Counted from the stretch's first letter, positions 16,735 through 25,797 are shown. The stretch is DNA of 64,000 bases from Micromonospora rhizosphaerae (GCF_900091465.1 NZ_FMHV01000002.1:5084001-5148000); one strand, 5' to 3'. Translations and numbers: made by a program. The notes: generated by a model not told the origin, from the letters alone.

Positions 16735-18729
16735 TCAGTGGCCCTCGCCCGCCCGCCGCCAGGCATGCGAGTGCAGCAGGCGGAGGCCGTTGAGCCCGAC
16801 GATGACGGTGGAGCCCTCGTGGCCGGCGACCCCGAGCGGCAGCGGCAGGTGGCCGACCAGATCCCAGGTGACCAGCACGGCGATGAAGGTCCCCGCGATG
16901 ACGAGGTTCGCCACCACCAGCCGGCGCGCCCGGCGGGCCAGCGAGATCAGCGCGGGCAGGGCGGACAGGTCGTCGCGGACCAGCACCGCGTCGGCGGTGC
17001 GCAGGGCCAGGTCGGAGCCGTGCCGGCCCATCGCCACCCCGGCGTCCGCGGCGGCCAGGGCCGGCGCGTCGTTGACGCCGTCGCCGACCAGCAGCACCCG
17101 GCGACCGGCGCGCTGGTGTGCGCGTACCCGGTCGACCTTCTCGGCGGGGAGCAGGCCGGCGTGCACCTCCCCGATGCCGGTCTCGGTGGCGAGGCGGCCG
17201 GCCGCGCCGGCGTTGTCGCCGGTCAGCAGCGCCGGCCGCGCGCCGGTCAGGGCCGTCAGGGCGGCGACGGTGACCGCCGCCCGCGGCCGGGCCCGGTCGG
17301 CGAGGGCCAGGACGCCGGCCGCCGCGTCGTCGACCACGACCACCACTGCGGTACGACCACCGGCCTGCACCGCGTCGACGACACGGTGGACCGACGGATC
17401 CACCGACGCGAGCCCGTCGAGGAGCGCGGGGCTGCCGACGAGCACCCGCCGCCCGTCAACGGTGGCGCTGACGCCGCGTCCCGGGGCGGAGGTGAAGTCG
17501 TGCGCGGCGGGCAGCGCGAGCCCCCGGTCCCGGGCGGCGGCCAGCAGCGCCCCGGCGAGCGGGTGCTCGCTCGGGTGCTCGGCGGCCGCCGCCAGCCGGA
17601 GCAGCTCCGCCTCGTCCGGCCGCCCGGGCGCCGGGTGGACCTCGGCGACCCGGGGCGCGCCTTCGGTCAGCGTGCCGGTCTTGTCGAAGACCACCAGGTC
17701 GGTGTCGGTCAGCCGCTCCATGACGACCGCGGACTTCACCAGGACGCCGTGCCGCCCGGCGAGGGCGATGGCGGAGAGCAGCGGGGGCATGGTGGCAAGC
17801 ACCACCGCGCACGGGGAGGCGACGATCATGAAGGTCATCGCGCGCAACAGGGTCGGTTGCAGCGCTGCGCCGAACGCCAGCGGCACGGCGAAGAGCGCGA
17901 GTGTGGCCACCACCACGCCGACCGAGTAGCGCTGCTCCACCTTCTCGATGAAGAGCTGGGTGCGCGCCTTGGTCGCGGACGCCTCCTCGACCAGCGCGAC
18001 GATGCGGGCGATCACCGACTCGGCCGCCGGACGATGCACCCGGGCCAGCAAGGTGCCGGTGCCGTTCACCGTGCCTGCATACACCTCGTCACCCGGGTGT
18101 TTCGGCGCCGGCAGCGGCTCGCCGGTGATGCCGGCCTGGTCGACATCGCTGGCGCCGTCGATGACCACCGCGTCGGCGCCGATCCGCTCCCCCGGACGTG
18201 TCCGGATCACGTCCCCGACGTCCAGGTCGGCGGTGTGCACCAGCTCCTCGGTGCCGTCGTCACGGATCCGGGTGGCGCGTTCGGGCGCCAGGTCGAGCAG
18301 CGCCCGGACGGAGTCGGCGGTGCGGGCGGTGGCGAACGCCTCCAGCGCGCCCGAGGTGGCGAAGATGACGATGAGGAGCGCGCCGTCGAGGACCTGGCCG
18401 ATGCCCGCCGCGCCCAGCGCGGCGACGATCATCAGCAGGTCGACATCGAGGGTCCGCTCGCGCAACGCCCGCAGGCCGGCCAGCGCCGGTTCCCAGCCAC
18501 CGGCGGCGTAGCAGGCGAGGTAGAACGTCCACCAGACGGCGGCGGGGGCGCCGGCGAGCTGGGCGAGGCCGCCCAGGGCGAACAGGACGCTGGCCGCCGC
18601 CGCCCACCGCACCTCGGTCAGCGCCCACATTCGGGCGGCCAGACCTCGACGGCCTACGACGGGTGCGGTGGGCGGGTCGGCAGGCAGCCGGTGGGTCGTC
18701 AAGGTCACGACGATGGACATTACCTGCAT
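16735..18729 (-). CDS. P1B-4-type metal-exporting ATPase (CtpD/CtpJ-like)
   Basis: A 664-aa P-type ATPase. The transport site motif is SPC (residues 305-307) in place of CPC, and the C-terminal helix has HEGSTVIVGLNGLRLL, which together define P1B-4 pumps for Co2+, Ni2+, Fe2+ or Zn2+. The phosphorylation site DKTGT begins at Asp349; the actuator segment is ITGEPLPAPK and the hinge VGDGVNDAPALAAAD. It has no N-terminal soluble metal-binding domain. The start is either 18729 or the ATG at 18720. It is divergent from an ArsR-family metal sensor, which probably controls it. Cobalt, nickel or iron export is the inferred role. Confidence 0.88.
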   Translation of the reverse strand: MQVMSIVVTLTTHRLPADPPTAPVVGRRGLAARMWALTEVRWAAAASVLFALGGLAQLAGAPAAVWWTFYLACYAAGGWEPALAGLRALRERTLDVDLLMIVAALGAAGIGQVLDGALLIVIFATSGALEAFATARTADSVRALLDLAPERATRIRDDGTEELVHTADLDVGDVIRTRPGERIGADAVVIDGASDVDQAGITGEPLPAPKHPGDEVYAGTVNGTGTLLARVHRPAAESVIARIVALVEEASATKARTQLFIEKVEQRYSVGVVVATLALFAVPLAFGAALQPTLLRAMTFMIVASPCAVVLATMPPLLSAIALAGRHGVLVKSAVVMERLTDTDLVVFDKTGTLTEGAPRVAEVHPAPGRPDEAELLRLAAAAEHPSEHPLAGALLAAARDRGLALPAAHDFTSAPGRGVSATVDGRRVLVGSPALLDGLASVDPSVHRVVDAVQAGGRTAVVVVVDDAAAGVLALADRARPRAAVTVAALTALTGARPALLTGDNAGAAGRLATETGIGEVHAGLLPAEKVDRVRAHQRAGRRVLLVGDGVNDAPALAAADAGVAMGRHGSDLALRTADAVLVRDDLSALPALISLARRARRLVVANLVIAGTFIAVLVTWDLVGHLPLPLGVAGHEGSTVIVGLNGLRLLHSHAWRRAGEGH

Positions 18730-18748
18730 CAGTTCGCAGGTATGCAGG
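18722..18748. promoter_or_regulatory. Inverted-repeat operator candidate for the ArsR sensor
   Basis: ACCTGC (18722-18727) pairs with GCAGGT (18736-18741) across 8 nt, and CCTGCAT (18723-18729) pairs with ATGCAGG (18742-18748). The repeats lie in the ATPase/arsR divergent region and overlap the 5' end of the ATPase gene. ArsR repressors bind such dyads. Confidence 0.5.
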
Positions 18749-18778
18749 CAGCTGAGCAGCCGACCGAGCGGACATGGC

Positions 18779-18784
18779 TAGGCT
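18779..18784 (+). promoter_or_regulatory. Leaderless promoter -10 box of the arsR gene
   Basis: TAGGCT is followed by 6 nt and then the GTG start codon, with no Shine-Dalgarno sequence in between. This is the TANNNT-to-start spacing of leaderless actinobacterial genes and supports the chosen start. Confidence 0.6.
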
Positions 18785-18790
18785 GGGGCC

Positions 18791-19183
18791 GTGCACACCT
18801 CGCTGCCGGACTTCCGGATGCCCGACGACGAGCAGGTCCACCTGGCCGCCGAGAGTTTCCGGATGCTCGCCGATCCGACCCGCATCAAGATCCTCTGGGC
18901 GCTGCTGCAGGGCGAGTCGTCGGTCGCCTGCCTGGCCGAGCTGGTCGGCGCCGCCCCCACGGCGGTCAGCCAGCACCTGGCGAAGCTCCGCCTGGCCGGC
19001 CTGGTACGTGGCCGCCGCGAGGGCACCTTCGTCTACTACTCGGCGGCCGACGTGCACGTGCGGGCCCTGCTCGCCGAGGCGCTCTTCCACGCCGACCACA
19101 CCGACCGCGACCTGCCCGACCACGCCAGCGGGGACCTGGCCGCCCACGCCCCGGCGCAGGCCGTGGAGACCCGGCCCAGCTGA
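18791..19183 (+). CDS. ArsR/SmtB-family metal sensor with an alpha-5 site
   Basis: A 130-aa winged-helix repressor. The recognition region is AAPTAVSQHLAKLRLAGLV, and the wing is GRREGTFVYYS. Helix 5 carries Asp87, His89, His100 and His103, reproducing exactly the D-x-H-x10-H-x2-H spacing of the CzrA/NmtR alpha-5 site that binds Zn, Co or Ni. Extra His at 111 and 119 in the tail recall NmtR-type Ni/Co sensors. GTG start at 18791. Divergent from the P1B-4 ATPase, with operator-like dyads between them; metal binding should release repression of the pump. Confidence 0.88.
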   Translation: MHTSLPDFRMPDDEQVHLAAESFRMLADPTRIKILWALLQGESSVACLAELVGAAPTAVSQHLAKLRLAGLVRGRREGTFVYYSAADVHVRALLAEALFHADHTDRDLPDHASGDLAAHAPAQAVETRPS

Positions 19184-19216
19184 CCACGCCACACCTGACC
19201 GCACGGCCCAGGGCAC

Positions 19217-19253
19217 CGAACGGCCCGGCCGATCTGCTCGGCCGGGCCGTTCG
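19217..19253. terminator. Bidirectional 16-bp hairpin terminator
   Basis: CGAACGGCCCGGCCGA (19217-19232), loop TCTGC and the exact reverse complement (19238-19253) form a perfect 16-bp stem between the convergent arsR (ends 19183) and CPH ATPase (ends 19259) genes. It should stop transcription from both sides. Confidence 0.75.
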
Positions 19254-19258
19254 TCGCG

Positions 19259-21448
19259 TCAGCGTGCGCCGGGGGTGAGGCGTACCCGGCGCAGCAGTTG
19301 CGCGTTGAGCGCCACCACGATGGTGGAGGCGGACATCAGCACCGCGCCGACGGCGGGGCTGAGCGCGATCCCGGCCCAGGCCAGCGCGCCGGCGGCCAGC
19401 GGGAGCGCCACCACGTTGTAGCCGGCGGCCCAGGCCAGGTTCTGGAGCATCTTCCGGTACGACGCCCGGGAGAGCCGGATGACGCCGGTGACGCCGCGCG
19501 GGTCGGAGGAGGCCAGGATGACCCCGGCCGACTCGATCGCCACGTCGGTGCCGGCGCCGATGGCCAGCCCCACGTCGGCGCGGGCCAGGGCCGGGGCGTC
19601 GTTCACTCCGTCGCCGACCATGGCCACGGTCAGGCCGCGAGCCTGCAGGTCGGCCACCGCCCGGTCCTTGTCGGCGGGGAGGACCTCCGCGAAGACCTCG
19701 TCCACCCCGGCCCGGAAGCCCAGGTCGGCGGCGACCGCCTCGGCGACCGGTCGGACGTCCCCGGTGATCATCACCAGCTTCGTCACCCCCTGCTCGCGTA
19801 GCTCCGCGATCGCCGCGCGGGCCTCCGGCCGGACCTCGTCCTCCAGTGCGAACGCGCCGACCGCCACCGGCTGCCCGGCCTCCGGCAGCCGGACCAGGTG
19901 CAGCACCGCCGCACCCCGCGCCGACCAGGCGTCCGTCACCCGGGTCAGCTCGTCGGGGACCGTGGCCCCGAGTTCCCGCAGCAGGGCCGGCCCGCCCACC
20001 GCCCAGGCGACGCCCTCGACCACGGCCTGCACGCCCCGGCCGGTCAGCGACCGGAAGTCCCGGGCCACGGCCCGCACGCCCCGGTCCCGGGCGACCGTCA
20101 CCAGCGCCCGGGCGAGGGGGTGTTCGCTGTCGGCCTCGACCGCTCCCGCGATCCGCAGCACCTCGTCCTCGCCAAAGCCGCCGGCGGCGGCCGTGGCGGT
20201 GACGGTGTGCGCGCCTCGGGTCAGGGTGCCGGTCTTGTCGAACAGCACCGCGTCCACGGTCCGCATCCGCTCCAGGGCGAGGCGGTCCTTGACCAGGATG
20301 CCGGCCTGGGCCGACACCGCCGTCGACAGCGCGATCACCAGCGGGATGGCCAGCCCGAGGGCGTGCGGGCAGGCGATCACCAGCACCGTCACCGTCCGTA
20401 CCACCGCCTGGTCGAGGTCGCCGACCGCCCACCAGGCGACGAAGGTGACCAGCGCGGCGGCGGTGGCCACGTAGAACAGCAGCGCGGCGAACCGGTCGGC
20501 GAGCACCTGGGCGCGTCCGCTGGAGGCCTGCGCCTGCGCGACGAGCCGACCGATCCCGGCCAGCGCGGTGTCCTCGCCGACGGCGTCGACGCGTACGCGG
20601 AGGGCGGAGTCGGTGGCGACGGTGCCGGCGACCACCCGGTCCCCGACGCCGCGCGGCACCGGGCGCGACTCCCCCGTGATCATCGACTCGTCCAGCTCGG
20701 CGGCCCCGTCCACGATCCGGCCGTCGGCGGGGACCCGGCCGCCGGAGCGGACCAGCACCACGTCGCCGACCCGGAGTTCGCCGACCGGCACCCGCCGGAC
20801 CGCGCCCTCGTCGTCGACCCGTTCGGCGTCGTCCGGCAGCAGCGCGGCCAGCGCGGCCAGGGCCCCCTGCGCCTGGCCGATCGCCTTCATCTCCTGCCAG
20901 TGGCCCAGCAGCATGATGGTCACCAGCGCCGCCAGCTCCCACCAGAAGTCCAGGTCGAACGCGCCGAGGCTGGTGGCCAGGGACGCGAGGTAGGCGACGG
21001 TGATCGCCATCGAGATCAACAGCATCATGCCGGGCGCGCGGTCCCGGACCTCCCGCAGACCGCCGACGAGGAACGGCCAGCCGCCGTAAAGGAAGACGAT
21101 CGATCCGAGCACCGGGCCGACCCAGCTCATGCCGGGGAAGTCGAGCGAGTAGCCGAACCAGTCCATCACCATGTGGCTGGTCGCCACCACCGGCACGGTC
21201 AGCGCCAGGCTCAGCCAGAACTTGCGTCGGAACTGCTCCGGGTCGTGCCCGGCGTGCTTGTCGTGGCCACCACCATGACCGTGGTGCCCGTGCCCGCCGG
21301 CGTCGTGCCGGGGGCGGTCGCCCGTTAGGCGCTGCACCGGTGGGTGCCCGTGCGATGCGGCCACCTGGCCGTGATCCTGGTTCGCCGGCGCGGTCGCGGT
21401 CGCCGCGTCCCGTCCGGCGTGCGCGTGCGTCAGATGTTGATGTTTCAT
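19259..21448 (-). CDS. CPH-type copper-translocating P-type ATPase (P1B-3, CopB-like), copy 1
   Basis: A 729-aa P1B ATPase. The first 75 residues are unusually His-rich (14 or more His, including GHGHHGHGGGHDKHAGHD), a putative copper-loading tail. The transport motif is CPH at residues 360-362 instead of CPC; other landmarks are TGES at 258-261, DKTGT starting at Asp404 and VGDGVNDAPALARAD. CPH marks the CopB/P1B-3 subgroup that exports copper. The ATG at 21448 is preferred over that at 21454 because of GGAGGTGG spacing. A CsoR-type palindrome lies 26-42 nt upstream, and the multicopper oxidase is divergent. A closely similar paralogue lies 7 kb away. Confidence 0.9.
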   Translation of the reverse strand: MKHQHLTHAHAGRDAATATAPANQDHGQVAASHGHPPVQRLTGDRPRHDAGGHGHHGHGGGHDKHAGHDPEQFRRKFWLSLALTVPVVATSHMVMDWFGYSLDFPGMSWVGPVLGSIVFLYGGWPFLVGGLREVRDRAPGMMLLISMAITVAYLASLATSLGAFDLDFWWELAALVTIMLLGHWQEMKAIGQAQGALAALAALLPDDAERVDDEGAVRRVPVGELRVGDVVLVRSGGRVPADGRIVDGAAELDESMITGESRPVPRGVGDRVVAGTVATDSALRVRVDAVGEDTALAGIGRLVAQAQASSGRAQVLADRFAALLFYVATAAALVTFVAWWAVGDLDQAVVRTVTVLVIACPHALGLAIPLVIALSTAVSAQAGILVKDRLALERMRTVDAVLFDKTGTLTRGAHTVTATAAAGGFGEDEVLRIAGAVEADSEHPLARALVTVARDRGVRAVARDFRSLTGRGVQAVVEGVAWAVGGPALLRELGATVPDELTRVTDAWSARGAAVLHLVRLPEAGQPVAVGAFALEDEVRPEARAAIAELREQGVTKLVMITGDVRPVAEAVAADLGFRAGVDEVFAEVLPADKDRAVADLQARGLTVAMVGDGVNDAPALARADVGLAIGAGTDVAIESAGVILASSDPRGVTGVIRLSRASYRKMLQNLAWAAGYNVVALPLAAGALAWAGIALSPAVGAVLMSASTIVVALNAQLLRRVRLTPGAR

Positions 21449-21473
21449 CGCCATCCACCTCCGCGCCCACCAT

Positions 21474-21490
21474 ATACCCCCTAGGGGTAT
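21474..21490. promoter_or_regulatory. CsoR-type copper operator
   Basis: The perfect dyad ATACCCC-CTA-GGGGTAT lies between the divergent copper ATPase and multicopper oxidase genes. A/T-flanked CCCC/GGGG dyads of this kind are the CsoR binding sites of actinobacteria, where Cu(I) binding releases the repressor. No csoR gene is present in this window. A second, partial CCCCCGAGGGGTAG lies shortly downstream at about 21511-21524. Confidence 0.75.
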
Positions 21491-21710
21491 CTGCCAACCC
21501 CGCGGCTCACCCCCGAGGGGTAGGGACTTTAGGCCCCAGGGCGACGGGTCCTCTTTCCGTGTACGGCGAGCCCGGACCGGGGCATCGTCGGTGTCGAAGA
21601 CCCGGACTGGAGACGGGCAGCGGCGGTCACCACCACCACCACGACGCCGGCGACTCGAGGACATCGGGCCAGGGCCGGGCCGGACGCTTAGACCCTTCCA
21701 AGGAGCAGTC

Positions 21711-23216
21711 ATGTCGCTCACCATCAGCCGCCGTCGGCTGCTCGCCGGCATCGCCGGGACCGTCGGGCTGGCCGGCGCCGCCGCCTGGGCCGGCGGAGTG
21801 TTCGATCCCCGGCTGGTCCCGCCGAACGGCGACCTGGTGGCGCGTACCGAGGCCGCCCGCCGCCGTTCGGGCGCGGCGACCGTCACCGCGCGGCTGAACC
21901 CCCGACCGGTCACCCACGACCTCGGCGGCCCGACCGTCGCCACCTGGGGATACGCCGACAGCGGCCCCGGCCCGCTGATCCGCGCTCGGGCCGGCGACCT
22001 GCTCCGCGTCGAGGTGACCAACGACCTGCCGGCGCCGACCAGCGTGCACTGGCACGGCATCGCCCTGCGCAACGACATGGACGGGGTGCCCGGGCTCACC
22101 CAGCGGCCGATCCCCGCCGGCGGGCGGCACACCTACGAGTTCACCGTCCCCGACCCGGGCACCTACTTCTACCACCCGCACTCGGGAGTCCAACTCGACC
22201 GGGCCCTGTACGGGGTGCTCGTCGTCGACGACCCGCACGAGACCGGCAGGTACGACGAGGAGTGGATCGTGGTGCTCGACGACTGGGTCGACGGTACCGG
22301 CCGCACCCCCGACGACGTGCTCGCCTCCCTGCGGTCGATGGGTGGGCACCAGGACATGGCCGGCATGCATCACGGCGGCCTGCCCGGCATGTCGATGGGC
22401 GGCATGGAGATGATGACCTCGCCGCTGCTGGGCGGCGCCGGCGACGTCGCGTACCCGCACTACCTGATCAACGGCCGGGTGCCGGCCGCTCCGGTCACGC
22501 TGACCGCGCGTCCCGGCCAGCGGGTGCGGATCCGCCTGGTGAATGCCGCCTCGGACACGGCATTTCGGGTGGCCCTGGGTGGGCACCGGCTCACCGTCAC
22601 CCACACCGACGGCTTTCCGGTCGTTCCCGTCACCACCGACGCGCTGCTTCTGGGCATGGGCGAGCGCGCCGATGTGGTGGTCACGCTGGGCGACGGGTCC
22701 TTCCCGCTGGTCGCCGCCGCCGAGGGCAAGACCGGGCATGCTCTGGCCGTCGTCCGCAGCGGCACTGCCGGGCCGCCCAACGAGGCACGCCGTCCGGTGG
22801 AACTGGACCGGCAGGTGCTGACCACCGGCACGCTGCGAGCGGCCGAGCGGGTGGCGCTGACCGACCGCCGGCCGGACCGGGTCCACCGCCTGTTCCTGGG
22901 CGGCGCAATGATGCCGTACCGCTGGACCATCAACGGGACCACCTTCGACCACACCGACCCGCTGCTGGTCCGCCGCGGCGAACGGGTACGGCTGGAGTTC
23001 GTCAACACCAGCACCATGTTCCATCCGATGCATGTGCACGGGCACACGTTCGCGGTGGCCGGCGGAGGCGCGCGCAAGGACACGGTGATCGTGACACCGC
23101 GCCGGACCGTCGCGGTCGACCTCGACGCCGACAATCCCGGCCAGTGGATGACCCACTGCCACAACATTTACCACGCCGAGACCGGCATGATGATCAGCCT
23201 GGCCTACCGGACCTGA
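21711..23216 (+). CDS. Tat-exported multicopper oxidase (CueO-like)
   Basis: A 501-aa secreted cupredoxin oxidase. The N-terminus SRRRLLAGIAG is a twin-arginine signal. All four copper-binding motifs are present: HWHG, HPHSG, HPMHVHGHTF and HCHNIYHAETGMM. A Met/His-rich insert (from about residue 202: MGGHQDMAGMHHGG and MSMGGMEMM) resembles the CueO copper-sensing loop. It oxidises Cu(I) or organic substrates outside the cell, lowering copper toxicity. ATG at 21711 follows AAGGAGC. Divergent from the copper ATPase and probably co-controlled through the CsoR-type site. Confidence 0.93.
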   Translation: MSLTISRRRLLAGIAGTVGLAGAAAWAGGVFDPRLVPPNGDLVARTEAARRRSGAATVTARLNPRPVTHDLGGPTVATWGYADSGPGPLIRARAGDLLRVEVTNDLPAPTSVHWHGIALRNDMDGVPGLTQRPIPAGGRHTYEFTVPDPGTYFYHPHSGVQLDRALYGVLVVDDPHETGRYDEEWIVVLDDWVDGTGRTPDDVLASLRSMGGHQDMAGMHHGGLPGMSMGGMEMMTSPLLGGAGDVAYPHYLINGRVPAAPVTLTARPGQRVRIRLVNAASDTAFRVALGGHRLTVTHTDGFPVVPVTTDALLLGMGERADVVVTLGDGSFPLVAAAEGKTGHALAVVRSGTAGPPNEARRPVELDRQVLTTGTLRAAERVALTDRRPDRVHRLFLGGAMMPYRWTINGTTFDHTDPLLVRRGERVRLEFVNTSTMFHPMHVHGHTFAVAGGGARKDTVIVTPRRTVAVDLDADNPGQWMTHCHNIYHAETGMMISLAYRT

Positions 23217-23285
23217 CGGTCAGCACCGCCCGGCCAGCACGGGGCCGCTTGACCTGAACCCAGATTGCGCGGGCAAGGTGGATTC

Positions 23286-23894
23286 ATGACCGACGACCTT
23301 CCACGCGCGACGCTCAACCCGTTCAGGATTCCGTCCGGGCCGCTTGGCCGGCTGGCCGGTTGGGTGATGGGCCGTGACGACTCGCCGCACCGAGAGGTGC
23401 TCGATCTGCTGGCGCCGAAGGTGGAGGCTCGCAGCTGCGAAATCGGATTCGGCCCGGGGCAGCTGCTCCAGTTGCTCCTCGCACGTGACGCGGACGCGCA
23501 GGTGTGCGGAGTGGACCCGTCCCCGGTCATGGTGGCACAGGCCCGCCGCCGGTTGCAGCGTCTTGGCGCAGCCGAGCGGGCTGACCTGCGGCTAGGCGTC
23601 GCGGGAGCACTGCCGTTTCCCGACCGGCACGCCGATCATGTGGTCGCGGTCAACACGGCCGCGATGTGGCCCGACCTGCAGGCAGCGCTGGCCGACGCCC
23701 GCAGGGTCCTGCGCCCCGGCGGTACCGTCCTGATCGCCTGGCACTCCGCCCATTCACCTCGGCGGATCCAGCGAACCCTTGCGCAGCCGGAGACGTGGTG
23801 GGACGAGACGACGGCGGCGCTACGGCAGGTGTTCGGCAAGGTCGAGCGCCATGAGCTGACGTACACAACCGCCTGCACCGCTACCGCACCCTGA
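23286..23894 (+). CDS. Class I SAM-dependent methyltransferase
   Basis: A 202-aa methyltransferase. Motif I is EIGFGPGQLLQLLL, motif II is VCGVDPSPVMVAQARRR, and the post-motif segment VLRPGGTVLIAWHS is typical of the methyltransferase-11 family. ATG at 23286, with AAGGTGG upstream; the frame opens 21 nt earlier. It has no export signal. It stands alone between the multicopper oxidase and a convergent GNAT gene; the substrate is unknown. Confidence 0.8.
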   Translation: MTDDLPRATLNPFRIPSGPLGRLAGWVMGRDDSPHREVLDLLAPKVEARSCEIGFGPGQLLQLLLARDADAQVCGVDPSPVMVAQARRRLQRLGAAERADLRLGVAGALPFPDRHADHVVAVNTAAMWPDLQAALADARRVLRPGGTVLIAWHSAHSPRRIQRTLAQPETWWDETTAALRQVFGKVERHELTYTTACTATAP

Positions 23895-23912
23895 CCCTGG
23901 GCGGAGCCGCTG

Positions 23913-24227
23913 CTATTTGATCTTGCGCGTCGATCGGACCACGATCTTCTCGTACTCCGGGTGCTTGCCCAGCCACTCGCTGAGGAACGGGCAAATCGGC
24001 ACCACAGTCCGGCCTTTGGCCCGCGCGTCGTCCATCACGGCACGGGCCAGGGCCGATCCGACGCCTTTACCCTCGAACTCCGCATCAACCTCGGTATGCG
24101 TATAGACGATGATGTTGCCGGTCAGTTGGTAGGTGACCACACCGGCTATGACGCCCGCCTCGTCCCGCGCCTCGAATCGCTCCCGCTCGGGCACGTCTGT
24201 CACGGTGAACTGCACCGCACCATCCAA
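23913..24227 (-). CDS. Small GNAT-like N-acetyltransferase (COG2388 type)
   Basis: A 104-aa single-domain protein. It has the family pattern RFEARDEAGVIAGVVTYQLTG, the acetyl-CoA-binding loop EFEGKGVGSALARAVMDDARA and a PICPFLSEWLGKHPEY end. This short YjdJ-like group has no firmly established substrate. Monocistronic, convergent with the upstream methyltransferase gene with an 18-nt gap. Confidence 0.85.
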   Translation of the reverse strand: MDGAVQFTVTDVPERERFEARDEAGVIAGVVTYQLTGNIIVYTHTEVDAEFEGKGVGSALARAVMDDARAKGRTVVPICPFLSEWLGKHPEYEKIVVRSTRKIK

Positions 24228-24291
24228 CCACGGTTGTCATCAGGTCGACCTCTGCTTGTGCCAGCGGCCAACGCAATTGCCACGCTCCCCG

Positions 24292-24924
24292 TCAGATGCG
24301 GTCGGGGGACTTGGTGGCCCTGCGGCGCCGGATCCCGACGCGGGCCAGCGCGACCAGCGCGATCTTGAGTACGACGAGTGCCACGACGACGTTGATGGCA
24401 ACGCCGGTCCACTGCGATTCCGCCACTACCGCGCCCGCCAGCCCGGCGTGCAGACCGAGGACCAGGACCACGGCCAGCGCGAGGAGAATCGCCTGGAGGT
24501 GGGACCGTGGGAAGCCTCGCCGGGGCTTCGGTGGCACTCCGCCGGCCTGTCGAACCGGGGCGGCGTCGCGAGGCTCGGACCGCTGCCACGTCACGGTCAG
24601 TGGATTGCGGCGGCTGAAGCGCTCGAAGTCGCGGGTGATGACGTCGCGGATCCGGGCCAGGCCGTCCTCGTCGGCGCCGTCGATGCGCACCGTCAGCGTG
24701 TTTCCGCCGGCGGTGAGCGTGGCCTGGCCCCACGGGGTGAAGGTGACGGTTCCGCTGATGTCCGACCACTCGGCGGCTACCTGCACCTCGCGGCGGGCCG
24801 TCGTTGCGTGCAAATGCATACGGGGGGTGTGGCCGCCGCCGGCCATGGCTGCGGCGTGCTTGCAGAACTGGACGAGGTAGCGGCTGGGACGATCCGTCTG
24901 GATCTGAGCTTGCAGGATCGGCAC
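24292..24924 (-). CDS. DUF2218 protein with a C-terminal membrane anchor
   Basis: A 210-aa protein. The N-terminal ~95 residues are a DUF2218 domain (SRYLVQFCKHAAAMAGGG, then a histidine-containing stretch and NTLTVRIDGADEDGLARIRDVITRDFERFSRR). A Pro-rich linker and two hydrophobic segments near the C-terminus (residues about 140-190) make it a membrane protein. DUF2218 is found with iron/siderophore genes in other bacteria; its function is not known. The GTG at 24924 follows GGAAGGA, giving a compact start. Confidence 0.72.
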   Translation of the reverse strand: MPILQAQIQTDRPSRYLVQFCKHAAAMAGGGHTPRMHLHATTARREVQVAAEWSDISGTVTFTPWGQATLTAGGNTLTVRIDGADEDGLARIRDVITRDFERFSRRNPLTVTWQRSEPRDAAPVRQAGGVPPKPRRGFPRSHLQAILLALAVVLVLGLHAGLAGAVVAESQWTGVAINVVVALVVLKIALVALARVGIRRRRATKSPDRI

Positions 24925-25004
24925 GATATTCCTTCCTGGTCGTCTGTCGTCTGTAGGGAGCCGGCCTCGGATGATCGCGGCTGAGGCGCTGGGGTGCTCG
25001 AGGA

Positions 25005-25664
25005 TCAGGTCCGGGTGAGGGCGATGAGCCACGCCGGGACGCCGTTCTCATCAGTGCGGCTGTCGAGGGTGGTCGCTTCGATCGAGTCGATGCGCCAGCC
25101 CGCGGTGAAGCAGGCGGTGATGTCCTCCCGCACCAGATGCCGCGCTCGGGAATTGGCCTGTGGGCCGCGGAAGCACAGGACGAAGTAGCGACCACCCGAC
25201 GGCACCACCGCCTGCAACCCCTGCAGGTAGGCGGTGCGGTCCTGCTCGTCATCGAGGACATGGACCAGCAGCCCGCTGTCCAGCACGGTGTCGAAGGACT
25301 CCCCGAGGTCGGCCAGCCGCCGCACATCGTGGCGCAGGAACCGCGCGGGCAACCCGCGCTCGTGCGCCTTGTATTCCGCCGCGCTGATCACGGCGGCGGC
25401 GATGTCGACACCGGTCGCCTCAAGGCCAGCAGCGGCGCACATGAGCACGTGCTCGCCGGTCCCACAGCCGACGTCCAACACGCGACCAGCGATGGCGCCG
25501 GACTGGGCGAGGGCGAGGAACGCCGGTTGGGGCCGGCCGATGTCCCACCGCGGCCGACCGGCGTAGATCTCCTCCCAGTTCGGCCGCCCACCGTCGCGGC
25601 CCATGGGGAGATCAGGTGGCTCCTGCGCGGTGTGGTGGTGCTGGGGAATGGGTGTGTCCTGCAT
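25005..25664 (-). CDS. Class I SAM-dependent methyltransferase (thiopurine-MT-like)
   Basis: A 219-aa methyltransferase. NWEEIYAGRPRWDIGRPQPAF is the N-terminal family segment, followed by motif I RVLDVGCGTGEHVLMCA, motif II TGVDIA, and DTVLDSGLLVHVLDDEQDR. This arrangement resembles small-molecule/thiopurine or tellurite-resistance-type methyltransferases. Start ATG at 25664 (MQDTPIP); an internal Met (MGRDGG) is also possible. It is divergent from a TetR regulator, with a palindrome between them, so it is likely the regulator's target and may detoxify the ligand. Confidence 0.8.
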   Translation of the reverse strand: MQDTPIPQHHHTAQEPPDLPMGRDGGRPNWEEIYAGRPRWDIGRPQPAFLALAQSGAIAGRVLDVGCGTGEHVLMCAAAGLEATGVDIAAAVISAAEYKAHERGLPARFLRHDVRRLADLGESFDTVLDSGLLVHVLDDEQDRTAYLQGLQAVVPSGGRYFVLCFRGPQANSRARHLVREDITACFTAGWRIDSIEATTLDSRTDENGVPAWLIALTRT

Positions 25665-25733
25665 GTGAATGTCCGTTCTTCCCGCCGGAGTGACGCCGGC
25701 CAACACCGGGATGTCCCGCCAGGCCAAATTATC

Positions 25734-25748
25734 GAGACATTCTGTCTC
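25734..25748. promoter_or_regulatory. TetR operator candidate
   Basis: GAGACA-TTC-TGTCTC is a perfect 6-3-6 palindrome in the divergent region between the methyltransferase gene and the TetR gene. Size and place fit a TetR dimer site regulating both directions. Confidence 0.65.
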
Positions 25749-25797
25749 CGTCAACGGCACTTTGTTTCGTCGTTGAACGGTGTGTACGATCGTGGGC

